Shown here: positions 17,682 to 25,361 of the stretch, piece by piece
Layout of the letters: every line of letters starts with the position of its first letter
How positions within the stretch are numbered: position 1 is the first letter of the stretch
Source: Deminuibacter soli
GTDB lineage: Bacteria; Bacteroidota; Bacteroidia; Chitinophagales; Chitinophagaceae
Assembly: GCF_003412455.1 (NCBI RefSeq)
Contig: NZ_QTJU01000001.1
Coordinates: forward strand, 868,001-932,000
Length of the DNA stretch: 64,000 nucleotides
Direction: 5' to 3'
Made by a program: the position numbers and the translations under genes
The notes under the pieces: generated by a model
What the model was told of the DNA's origin: nothing
What the model saw: the letters and a program-made list of their open reading frames with translations, nothing else
The model's database searches: none

Positions 17682-18419
17682 ATGACTACAATCCGGTTAT
17701 TGCTTATTTTTTGCCTGGGTATTTGTACCAGCGCCCGGGCACAGTTCAGCGACAGTGCACATTATTATTTTAACTACAATTCCACCGGCTCTATCAATAA
17801 AACCAACGACGGCAGCTCGTACCTGCTGAACAATGGTTTTAAATTCAGTGTAAAGAAAAAGACCGGTGTGCTTAATCTCAACAACAACTGGATTTACGGC
17901 CGCTCACAAACCGATCTTACCAACAACGATTACAATGCAAGTCTCGATTTTGACCTGTACCAGAAAAAGATCCCGCATTTTTATTACTGGGGACTGGCCA
18001 ACTACACCACCAGCGTATCACTCAAAATCAACAACCAGTTGCAAACCGGTGCAGGAGCGGCTTACAGCCTGTACGACAAGCCAAACGCCTACCTCAACAT
18101 CAGCGAGGGCCTGCTGTTTGAAACCAGTAATTTGTTTTTAAACGATACCACCCATGATATTTACCACACCTTCCGCAACTCGCTTCGGGTACAGTTCAGG
18201 TTTGTGGTGAAGAACATTTTCGTGATCGATGGCTCCAACTTTTTGCAAAATTCCCTGTCACGCGGCAGCGACTACATTGTACGCTCTAACCTGAACCTGT
18301 CTGTTAAACTGCAGAAATGGCTCAGTTTTACCACTGCATTCAACTACAATAAATTCAACCGTACCAGCCGCGAAAATCTTTTATTGAGCTACGGCCTCAG
18401 TTTTGAAAAATATTTTTAA
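17682..18419 (+). CDS. DUF481-type outer-membrane barrel protein
   Basis: A 245-aa protein with a signal peptide (MTTIRLLLIFCLGICTSARA). It is followed by regularly alternating amphipathic strands rich in Asn, Tyr and Ser, and ends in SFEKYF with a terminal Phe, as outer-membrane barrels do. The N-terminal part resembles DUF481 proteins. No transport substrate can be inferred. The ATG at 17682 is preferred over a TTG at 17658 because the signal peptide begins there. Confidence 0.7.
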   Translation: MTTIRLLLIFCLGICTSARAQFSDSAHYYFNYNSTGSINKTNDGSSYLLNNGFKFSVKKKTGVLNLNNNWIYGRSQTDLTNNDYNASLDFDLYQKKIPHFYYWGLANYTTSVSLKINNQLQTGAGAAYSLYDKPNAYLNISEGLLFETSNLFLNDTTHDIYHTFRNSLRVQFRFVVKNIFVIDGSNFLQNSLSRGSDYIVRSNLNLSVKLQKWLSFTTAFNYNKFNRTSRENLLLSYGLSFEKYF

Positions 18420-18480
18420 CGTTCAATCGTCTATGGCGAATAGAGAATGAAGCGGCATTTTCCCCATCAACCAATACCGC

Positions 18481-18488
18481 TAACTTTA
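18481..18488 (+). promoter_or_regulatory. -7-like box (TAACTTTA) directly before the MBL gene
   Basis: It matches TAnnTTTG except for the last base and ends only four bases before the ATG at 18493. If it is used, the mRNA would be leaderless or nearly so. Confidence 0.35.
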
Positions 18489-18492
18489 AAGT

Positions 18493-19533
18493 ATGATACA
18501 CGCATTCGGGCACAAGCCATCAGGAGAAGAATTAAAACGTATAGAACAATCGCCCCGGTACCGCGGCGGGAGCTTCCAGAACGAACACGATACCCCGCAG
18601 CTGGCCGAAGGAGCCAACATTATCACGGTAATGCGCCATGCACTTAAAAAGAACCCGGCTAAAACCCCGCCCTTTTTACTGCCCTCTGTAAAACGCCGGC
18701 TGCCCGAACGCTGTGATGCGTTTACCCTAACCTGGTTTGGCCACTCCGCCTACCTGGTACAGGTTAACCAGCTGAACATACTGGTAGATCCTGTTTTTGG
18801 CGAACGCCCTTCATTTTCCAAAAACCTGGGGCCTAAGGCCTTTCCCGGATCACGTGCTTACGATGTGAAAGACCTGCCGCCGATTGATATACTGATACAA
18901 ACACACGACCATTACGACCACCTGGAATACCCCACCATATTACAACTGAAAAACAAGGTAAAACACTGGTACGCACCGCTGGGGGTGGCATCGCACCTGG
19001 TGTACTGGGGTGTGCCCGAAGCAGCCATTACTTCGCTCGACTGGTGGCAAACCACTGCCCTGCCAGGCAATATGCAGCTTACGGCCACACCTGCGCGACA
19101 TTTCTCAGGCCGCGGACTGGTGCGCAATAAAACGCTGTGGACTTCCTTTGTGCTGCAAACACCGAATGAAAAAGTCTTTCTTGGTGGTGATTCCGGTTAC
19201 GATACCCATTTTGCCGCCATCGGTGAACAATTCGGCCCGTTTGATCTTGCAATTCTTGAATGCGGGCAATACGATGCCTTCTGGCCCTACATACACATGA
19301 TGCCCGAGCAAACTGCCCAGGCCGCCGTTGACCTCAACGCAAAATGGCTGTTGCCTGTACACTGGGCCAAATATGCACTGGCTGCACATGCCTGGGACGA
19401 TTCAATTAAACGTGTTACCGCGGCTGCAGCCAATTTACCCTTACAATTAACCACACCACTTATTGGTGAAGAACTGGTATTAAACAGGCACATGCCGCAA
19501 AAACAATGGTGGAAAGAGATATTGCCGCATTAG
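18493..19533 (+). CDS. MBL-fold metallo-hydrolase (NAPE-PLD/UlaG-like)
   Basis: A 346-aa protein. WFGHSAYLVQ opens the metallo-beta-lactamase fold, and the metal motif is HDHYDH at 138-143. GGDSGYD supplies a later metal ligand, and HWAKYAL near the C-terminus supplies another histidine. The N-terminal PSGEELKRIEQSPRY segment is typical of the NAPE-phospholipase D-like group in bacteria. It is a two-metal hydrolase, presumably cytosolic because no signal peptide is present. Its 3' end overlaps the convergent sigma-factor gene by four bases. Confidence 0.85.
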   Translation: MIHAFGHKPSGEELKRIEQSPRYRGGSFQNEHDTPQLAEGANIITVMRHALKKNPAKTPPFLLPSVKRRLPERCDAFTLTWFGHSAYLVQVNQLNILVDPVFGERPSFSKNLGPKAFPGSRAYDVKDLPPIDILIQTHDHYDHLEYPTILQLKNKVKHWYAPLGVASHLVYWGVPEAAITSLDWWQTTALPGNMQLTATPARHFSGRGLVRNKTLWTSFVLQTPNEKVFLGGDSGYDTHFAAIGEQFGPFDLAILECGQYDAFWPYIHMMPEQTAQAAVDLNAKWLLPVHWAKYALAAHAWDDSIKRVTAAAANLPLQLTTPLIGEELVLNRHMPQKQWWKEILPH

Positions 19534-20795
19534 GCCGGCAATTGCGAGAGTTTGTGCTGCAGTAATTTTTTCTCGGCAAGCGAGCTGGTCAGCTCATACG
19601 CATGCTGCAGGTGGCGGCGTGCTTCGGGAATGTTATTGCCTTTACTGTACAAATCGCCCAGCACCGCGCTGTACATGTAGTGATGCTTTAATAGATCGTG
19701 AATGCCGTAAATATCCAGTATACTATCAATTGCCTGTGGCAAACGGTTCAGTTGTGCCAGTATTACTGCGCGGTTCAGCTGTACAACAGGCAAGGGCTTT
19801 TGCGCCAGCAACATATCGTACAGTTGCAGCAGGCGTTCCCAGTTGGTTTGCTCAAACGCAGGCGCCATGCAATGTTCAGCAGCAATGGCCGATTCAATGT
19901 GATAAATCGATAACCGGTTACCACTGCTTGATTTGCGCAGGTACTGGTAACCCAACTGTATCAACTCATGGTTCCATTTCTGCCTGTCTTGCTGCTGCAG
20001 CAGGATAATTTCATTGTCTTCATTTATACGGCTGTCGAACCGCGAGGCCTGCAAACACATCAGCGAAAGCAGGGCAAAACTTGCGGGCACACCGGCCACG
20101 GCATGTGTAGTCAGCAGCCTGCACAAACGCATGGCTTCTGCACATACATCGTACCGTATCAATTCATCGGCCTTCATCGAATTATAACCTTCGTTAAACA
20201 GCAGGTACAATACCGTATGCACGCTCTGCAGCCGCGTGTACAGGGCTTTACCGGCAGGTATTTCAAATTGAATCTGCCGGTTTTTAATGTATACCCTCGC
20301 GCGGTACAATCTTTTCTGAATGGCCGCTTCGTTCGAAACAAGCGCCCGTGCTATTTCCGCCACACCAAAGCCCGACACCGTTTTCAGCGTTAGCGCTACC
20401 TGGTCTTCTGGCGGCAGCGCCGGATGGCAACAGGTAAAAATCAGCCGCAGCTGGCTGTCGGCAATCTCTGTGTCAAGAAAAAACTGTTCAATGGTTTGCG
20501 TGGTATCGGCCTGTAACTGGGCCGCTACTTCATCTGATACGAAATTCAATTTCTGCTGCCGCCGTATTAAATCGATCGATGCATTTTTGGCCACACGCAT
20601 CAGCCAGGCCTGCGGGTTACCGGGCACTGCATTGAACTTCCATACCTGCAGGGCTTTTACAAAAGTTTCCTGTACCACATCTTCTACCAGCTGCAGATTG
20701 TGGATACCAAAAATGCGCGTCAACACGGCGATCATCTTTCCCGATTCGTGCCGGAAAAGATGATCCACCAGTTGCTGTGGCTGTTCCCCGTTCAT
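19530..20795 (-). CDS. ECF sigma factor with long C-terminal extension (ECF42-type)
   Basis: A 421-aa protein. Sigma region 2 spans about residues 10-80 (VEDVVQETFVKAL, with NPQAWLMRVAKNASIDLIRR), and region 4 follows at about 110-170. A C-terminal extension of about 240 helical residues (TPR-like) is the hallmark of ECF42 (DUF6596). ECF42 genes have no classical anti-sigma factor and are linked to DGPF/YCII proteins, as here: the DGPF gene lies upstream with a three-base gap. The extension is thought to regulate activity. The family knowledge is established; the stimulus is unknown. Confidence 0.9.
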   Translation of the reverse strand: MNGEQPQQLVDHLFRHESGKMIAVLTRIFGIHNLQLVEDVVQETFVKALQVWKFNAVPGNPQAWLMRVAKNASIDLIRRQQKLNFVSDEVAAQLQADTTQTIEQFFLDTEIADSQLRLIFTCCHPALPPEDQVALTLKTVSGFGVAEIARALVSNEAAIQKRLYRARVYIKNRQIQFEIPAGKALYTRLQSVHTVLYLLFNEGYNSMKADELIRYDVCAEAMRLCRLLTTHAVAGVPASFALLSLMCLQASRFDSRINEDNEIILLQQQDRQKWNHELIQLGYQYLRKSSSGNRLSIYHIESAIAAEHCMAPAFEQTNWERLLQLYDMLLAQKPLPVVQLNRAVILAQLNRLPQAIDSILDIYGIHDLLKHHYMYSAVLGDLYSKGNNIPEARRHLQHAYELTSSLAEKKLLQHKLSQLPA

Positions 20796-20798
20796 GCG

Positions 20799-21143
20799 TT
20801 ATTCCATTTTCATGATTTCACGCACTTCTACCGAACCGTTGCGGTCAAAATCAGGAAAGCCTTTGGCCATTTCAGTGGCGGCTTCGAGCGATTCGGCTTT
20901 TACAATAAAATAGCCACCAACCAATTCCTTTCCTTCGGCAAAAGGGCCGTCTGTAACAACTGTCTTGCTTCCCTGCAACACCTTGCCGCCGGGCAGCAAT
21001 GGCTCGCCGCCCACGTATACCTGTTTTGCACTCAGCTGGTTTACCCAGTTGTACCATTCCTGCATATTGGCCTGCACTTCTTCGGGTGATAACTGTAATT
21101 CCTCGTAAGAAGGGCCACGGAAAATAAACATGAAGTCTTTCAT
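20799..21143 (-). CDS. DGPF/YCII-related protein, partner of the ECF42 sigma factor
   Basis: A 114-aa protein starting MKDFMFIFRG, with the diagnostic TDGPFAEGKE motif at about 75-84 and the typical GYFIVKAESLEAATEMAKG segment. This is the small ferredoxin-like-fold family that accompanies ECF42. An upstream in-frame extension to 21344 has no coding support. The sigma gene starts three bases after the stop, so the two form an operon. Confidence 0.9.
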   Translation of the reverse strand: MKDFMFIFRGPSYEELQLSPEEVQANMQEWYNWVNQLSAKQVYVGGEPLLPGGKVLQGSKTVVTDGPFAEGKELVGGYFIVKAESLEAATEMAKGFPDFDRNGSVEVREIMKME

Positions 21144-21348
21144 ATACCGCTTGTTTTTGGTGGTGAAAAATGTTTTTGTACCGGTATGACGAACAACCCG
21201 CACCCGGGCAGGACAAAAAAGTAAAATATTTTTTCCGGTTATGCCAGCAATGCTGCCCCAACCTTTTGTGAAAGCATAAAAAAGCGGGTTGCCACACTCA
21301 AATAATGGCAACCCGCGCACCAACTGTATTAAAACTAAAAACAACAGC

Positions 21349-21512
21349 CTATTCTGTACGCAGGCTTTTTACCGGGCTGGCAACAGCTGCTTTTAAAGAC
21401 TGGTAACTCACCGTGAGCAGGGCTATAAGTATAACTATGGCCGCCGTAAATGTAAACACCCGCTACTGCACATTGAACAGCGCCAGGCAATGAGCAGGTA
21501 GTTACGAAACAT
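21349..21512 (-). pseudogene. Internally deleted FtsX/MacB-type ABC permease remnant
   Basis: On the minus strand the ATG at 21512 reads MFRNYLLIAWR, the N-terminus of FtsX-type permeases such as the intact gene at 43562 (MLKNYLLIAWR). About 35 bases later the sequence reads AAIVILIALLTVSYQSLKAA and then ASPVKSLRTE, ending at a stop at 21349. That is the C-terminus of the same family (the intact gene ends TVSYQAIRAAL, then PVKSLRSE). The middle, over 2 kb, is missing. The two ends are in different frames, and a stop precedes the C-terminal part, so no product is expected. Confidence 0.8.
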
Positions 21513-21672
21513 ATAGCAGAAAGGTTTAAGCGTGCATTTGTACCTATGTTCGCTAAAAAATATGCCTTGTTGCAAACAGCTGGCAATCATCTCATTTTTA
21601 GTATTTTCACGCGGCAGCCTGTCCGTTTATGATACAGCCCTGTTTGTTTCCGTTACATATGCACACAGCACG

Positions 21673-21680
21673 TAATTTTG
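21673..21680 (+). promoter_or_regulatory. -7 box (TAATTTTG) for the methyltransferase gene
   Basis: A perfect TAnnTTTG match 23 bases before the ATG at 21704. It lies inside the longer reading frame beginning at 21629, which supports the downstream start. Confidence 0.5.
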
Positions 21681-21703
21681 TTGCTCAACTATTTTCAGCG
21701 AAC

Positions 21704-22396
21704 ATGTCAGATGTTTTGGGAGAAGCCCTGCACGATTATTACCTCGGTACCCAGCAGGGCAAATTATGGATTCACAACAAATACGGTCCCAAAGAGGAAA
21801 TGTACCCCGGTATCTATTTCCGCAACGAAGCCGACCTGCCCGAACTGGAGCTGATGGCTTTACAGCATTGCCGCGGCAGCGTTCTTGACATTGGCGGCGG
21901 CGCAGGCAGTCATGCCCTGTTGCTGCAGCAGCGCGGACTGAATGTTACAGCCCTCGATATTTCGCCCAAAGCGGTGGAAGTAATGAACCTGCGCGGTGTA
22001 CGACAAACCGTACAGGGGGATATATTCACCTATAACCAGGAACGCTTCGATACCTTGTTGCTGCTCATGAATGGTATTGGCCTGGCAGCAGACATAGCCG
22101 GGTTAAAACGCCTGCTGGCTCATTTTAAAACACTGGTGCAGCCGGGCGGACAGGTTATTTTTGATTCATCAGACATTGCCTATCTCTACGATGGCAAACT
22201 GCCCAAACAACCACCTTATTACGGTGAGGTGAGCTACCAGTATTCCTACAAAAAGATGAATACCCCGTGGTTTAAATGGTTGTACGTAGATCAGCAAACC
22301 CTGATTGAGACCGCCAACAACGCCGGCTGGAATGTGGATATACTGGCAGAAGACGAGTACGACCAGTACCTCTGCAAACTTACCCTGCCCTATTAA
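21704..22396 (+). CDS. SAM-dependent methyltransferase
   Basis: A 230-aa protein. Motif I is VLDIGGGAGSHALLL, followed by the acidic turn LDIS, motif GDIFTY and a post-motif QPGGQVIFDSSD. It is a class I methyltransferase of the small-molecule type, and the substrate is not predictable. I prefer the start MSDVLGEALHDYYLG at 21704 to the ATG at 21629, because a consensus -7 box lies between them and the family usually starts close to this segment. The cyclophilin gene follows 29 bases later. Confidence 0.8.
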   Translation: MSDVLGEALHDYYLGTQQGKLWIHNKYGPKEEMYPGIYFRNEADLPELELMALQHCRGSVLDIGGGAGSHALLLQQRGLNVTALDISPKAVEVMNLRGVRQTVQGDIFTYNQERFDTLLLLMNGIGLAADIAGLKRLLAHFKTLVQPGGQVIFDSSDIAYLYDGKLPKQPPYYGEVSYQYSYKKMNTPWFKWLYVDQQTLIETANNAGWNVDILAEDEYDQYLCKLTLPY

Positions 22397-22425
22397 CCTC
22401 ATTGCCCATCACCGATACTATACCT

Positions 22426-23010
22426 ATGCGCAAACTATTACTGTTTATCTTACTCACCACCCTCCTGTTCGCCTGTAAAACGAAATACAAGCATCCCCAT
22501 GTGCTCATTCAAACCAATGCGGGCGATATTGAGGTAGAAGTATACCCGGACCAGGCGCCCAAAAGCGCCGGTGCCTTTCTTAGTTATGTAGACAGCGGTT
22601 TGTACAAAAACAGTTCGTTTTACCGCGTGCTGAATACCGATAACCAACCCAGCAATGCCTTTAAAGCCGAACTGATACAGGGCGGCATCTGGCGCACCAA
22701 CTATAAAAAACGCAGCACTATACCCGGCATACCGCACGAAACCACGCAGCAAACCCACCTGCTGCATAAAAACGGCACCATCTCCCTTGCGCGCCTGGAG
22801 CCTGGCACAGCAGGCACCGAGTTTTTTATCTGCATCGGCGACCAGCCCGGTTTTGATTTCGGCGGCGAAAACAATCCCGATGGCCAGGGTTATGCAGCCT
22901 TTGGCCGCGTGGTAAAAGGCATGAACATCGTACAAACCATTTACAACCGCCCCGAAACTGACCAGGCTTTTACGCCGCAGGTAGCTATTTTTGACATCAC
23001 CAGGTTGTAG
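22426..23010 (+). CDS. Cyclophilin-type peptidyl-prolyl isomerase lipoprotein
   Basis: A 194-aa protein. The lipoprotein signal MRKLLLFILLTTLLFAC has Cys17 as lipid anchor, so the enzyme sits at a membrane facing the periplasm. The cyclophilin core follows: IEVEVYPDQAPKSAGAFLSYV, SSFYRVL, IQGG and GTEFFICIGDQPG. It would catalyse cis-trans isomerisation of Xaa-Pro bonds during envelope protein folding. The ATG at 22426 is chosen over a TTG at 22402 because the lipobox is then at the correct distance. Confidence 0.9.
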   Translation: MRKLLLFILLTTLLFACKTKYKHPHVLIQTNAGDIEVEVYPDQAPKSAGAFLSYVDSGLYKNSSFYRVLNTDNQPSNAFKAELIQGGIWRTNYKKRSTIPGIPHETTQQTHLLHKNGTISLARLEPGTAGTEFFICIGDQPGFDFGGENNPDGQGYAAFGRVVKGMNIVQTIYNRPETDQAFTPQVAIFDITRL

Positions 23011-23108
23011 CGGGAACCTTGTTTGATGGTTCTATGGTTTTAAACATCAAACGTTAAACCTTAAAACAAAACCGCATTTATTGCTAATTTTATTAGTAAA
23101 TTACACCC

Positions 23109-24386
23109 ATGTTCTACCGCGCCGATCTCCACATACATTCACACTATGCCCAGGCATGCAGTAAAAACCTGAACCTCGAAACCCTGTACCAGTGGGCAAG
23201 GGTAAAAGGCATTCACGTGCTGGGCACCGGCGATTTTACACACCCCGCCTGGTTTGCTGAATTGCAGGAAAAATTGCAGCCGGATGGCAGTGGCTTTTTT
23301 ACCTTAAAAAACCCGCCGCAACAGCATGCACCGGAAGGAATGAAAGTGACGGATACCGATGTGCGGTTTTGCCTTTCAACCGAAATCAGTTCAGTGTACC
23401 AATGGGATGGCCGTACACGCAAAAACCACAACCTGGTATACGCGCCTGATTTTGAAACCGTGGCAGAGATCAACAAGCGGTTGTCCAGGTACGGCAACCT
23501 TGCTGCAGACGGCCGGCCAACCGTAAGCCTTCCCTCGCGCGATGTGCTGGAACTGGTATTGAACACCTCACCGCGTGCGCGTTTTATTCCCGCCCATGCG
23601 TGGACGCCCTGGTTCAGCACGCTCGGCTCACGCGGTGGCTACAACAGCATACAGGAATGTTTCCGTGACCTTACTCCACATATATTCGCCATTGAAACCG
23701 GCCTGTCCAGCGACCCGGCCATGAACTGGCAGTGGAGTGCGCTGGATGCCATTACCATGGTATCGTTCTCTGATGCACATTCGCCGCAAAAGCTGGGCAG
23801 GGAAGTAACCTTGTTTAACACCGAACGCAGTTACGACGCCATGTTCGCTGCCATGCAAACAGGCAAAGGATTTGGCGGCACCTACGAATTCTTTCCCGAA
23901 GAAGGAAAATACAGCTACGATGGCCATCGCCTTTGTAAAGTGGTGCTGAGCCCGCAGCAAACCAACGCATTAAATGGTATATGCCCGCACTGCGGCAAGC
24001 CGCTTACCATTGGTGTGTTTAACCGTGTGCATACGCTTAGCGACCGGCAGGCACCACTGCAACCCGCCACTGCCAGTAATTTCAGCCATATTGTGCCATT
24101 GCCCGAAATATTGTCTGAAATAAACGGTACTTCGCCTGAAAGCAAAAAAGTACAACAGGCCTTCATCAGTGCAGTCAGCAAATTCGGTAATGAGTTCACC
24201 CTGTTGAACGATACTCCTATACCGGATATTGAACGGTTCAACGCCACACTGGCAACAGCCATTGGCAACATGCGCAAAGGACAGGTAACACGCACACCCG
24301 GTTACGACGGCATTTACGGTCATATTAAGCTTTTGCAAAATGAGTTGCCCCGCTCATCACAAACACTCCAGACAAGGTTGTTTTAG
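23109..24386 (+). CDS. Endonuclease Q-like PHP-domain protein
   Basis: A 425-aa protein. The PHP metal motif ADLHIHSHY has H8 and H10. HVLGTGDFTHP, FIPAHAWTPWF and SFSDAHSPQKLGRE provide further metal ligands. A CPHCGKPLTIGV zinc element lies near residue 290. This arrangement is that of endonuclease Q, which nicks DNA 5' of deaminated or abasic bases; it is known from Thermococcales archaea and patchily from bacteria. Its activity in Bacteroidota is inferred. The gene stands alone, with a clear promoter for the next gene directly after it. Confidence 0.85.
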   Translation: MFYRADLHIHSHYAQACSKNLNLETLYQWARVKGIHVLGTGDFTHPAWFAELQEKLQPDGSGFFTLKNPPQQHAPEGMKVTDTDVRFCLSTEISSVYQWDGRTRKNHNLVYAPDFETVAEINKRLSRYGNLAADGRPTVSLPSRDVLELVLNTSPRARFIPAHAWTPWFSTLGSRGGYNSIQECFRDLTPHIFAIETGLSSDPAMNWQWSALDAITMVSFSDAHSPQKLGREVTLFNTERSYDAMFAAMQTGKGFGGTYEFFPEEGKYSYDGHRLCKVVLSPQQTNALNGICPHCGKPLTIGVFNRVHTLSDRQAPLQPATASNFSHIVPLPEILSEINGTSPESKKVQQAFISAVSKFGNEFTLLNDTPIPDIERFNATLATAIGNMRKGQVTRTPGYDGIYGHIKLLQNELPRSSQTLQTRLF

Positions 24387-24406
24387 TCGCTGTTTTGTTA
24401 TTTTTG
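24378..24406 (+). promoter_or_regulatory. Promoter of the LamG-like gene
   Basis: TTG at 24378-24380, an 18-base spacer and TATTTTTG at 24399-24406 match the Bacteroidota sigma-A consensus. The start codon at 24426 follows an A-rich leader (CTAAAAAAATAACT). Confidence 0.65.
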
Positions 24407-24425
24407 TTTACCTAAAAAAATAACT

Positions 24426-25265
24426 ATGCACAAACACGCCTTAACTTATGCTGCTGCACTTCTACTACTCACCGCACCATTCTGCAGCAAAGCACAAAAC
24501 ACCGTTGACCAGGTAAACAATACTGCAGACAAAGTGAACAGCACCGTTGATAAAGTAGGCGGCTGGTTTAAAAAGAAAAACAAGAATAAGAAAGATACCA
24601 CGGTAGTAAACCCTGCCAACAACACACAGGCAACCGGCACCAATATCACCATCAACAGCAACTACGATTTTACACCAGGCAGCACAGTTATTTTTGAAGA
24701 TAATTTTGACAGCACACATATCGGTGGCTTCCCGCACAAATGGCTTACCAATGGCAGCGGCGAAGTGGTAACGCTTGATCAATACCCCGGCAAATGGCTG
24801 AACACCACCAACAACTCTGTTTACATCCCTAAAATAAAGGGTGGCATCTCTAAAGACTTTACAGTTGAGTTCGACGTTATTGTAGCCAACAGGAGCAGCA
24901 GCGTAACATTCAAAATGGATTTTGAAGACGCACTGAACAACAACTACGACATTTACCCAAGCAACAACGCCTACCTGCAGGTACGCCTGTACGATCCCAA
25001 TAATCTTTATCTCGACAGCAAGAACGGCAATAAAGACCTTAACACCAACGCCAGCACCAATACTTTTAACAGCGGCGGAAAAGTAAACCATATCGCCATC
25101 CGTAAAACCGGCGAACGTTTTCAGCTGTATGTAAACAAAGAAAAAGCATTTGATGTAAACAAGGCATTCGACGGCACACGCACCTACAGCACTTTTAAAT
25201 TCGAATCAGATTTAAGCAGTCCTACCGGCCTGCTGGTATCTAACTTTAAAATAACCCAGTTATAG
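24426..25265 (+). CDS. Secreted LamG/concanavalin A-like beta-sandwich protein
   Basis: A 279-aa protein with a signal peptide (to about CSKAQ) and a short heptad-like repeat (VDQVNNTADKVNSTVDKV). A Lys/Asn linker and a C-terminal jelly-roll domain of about 190 residues follow (FEDNFDSTHIGGFPHKW, FTVEFDVI, NHIAIRKTGERFQLYVN). Such domains bind carbohydrate or protein; in related species they also occur fused to OmpA-type domains, absent here. It is a likely periplasmic or surface protein of unknown role. A strong promoter precedes it and a perfect terminator follows. Confidence 0.75.
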   Translation: MHKHALTYAAALLLLTAPFCSKAQNTVDQVNNTADKVNSTVDKVGGWFKKKNKNKKDTTVVNPANNTQATGTNITINSNYDFTPGSTVIFEDNFDSTHIGGFPHKWLTNGSGEVVTLDQYPGKWLNTTNNSVYIPKIKGGISKDFTVEFDVIVANRSSSVTFKMDFEDALNNNYDIYPSNNAYLQVRLYDPNNLYLDSKNGNKDLNTNASTNTFNSGGKVNHIAIRKTGERFQLYVNKEKAFDVNKAFDGTRTYSTFKFESDLSSPTGLLVSNFKITQL

Positions 25266-25312
25266 GGATCACTTTGTTCATTCAAAACAGGAGAACAAGG
25301 TTTACCCGGCAC

Positions 25313-25347
25313 AAAAAACGCCGCATAACAATTATGCGGCGTTTTTT
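25313..25347. terminator. Bidirectional terminator
   Basis: Perfect arms AACGCCGCATAA and TTATGCGGCGTT are flanked by A- and T-runs. It lies between convergent genes ending at 25265 and 25362. Confidence 0.92.
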
Positions 25348-25361
25348 TATGTATAAACAGT

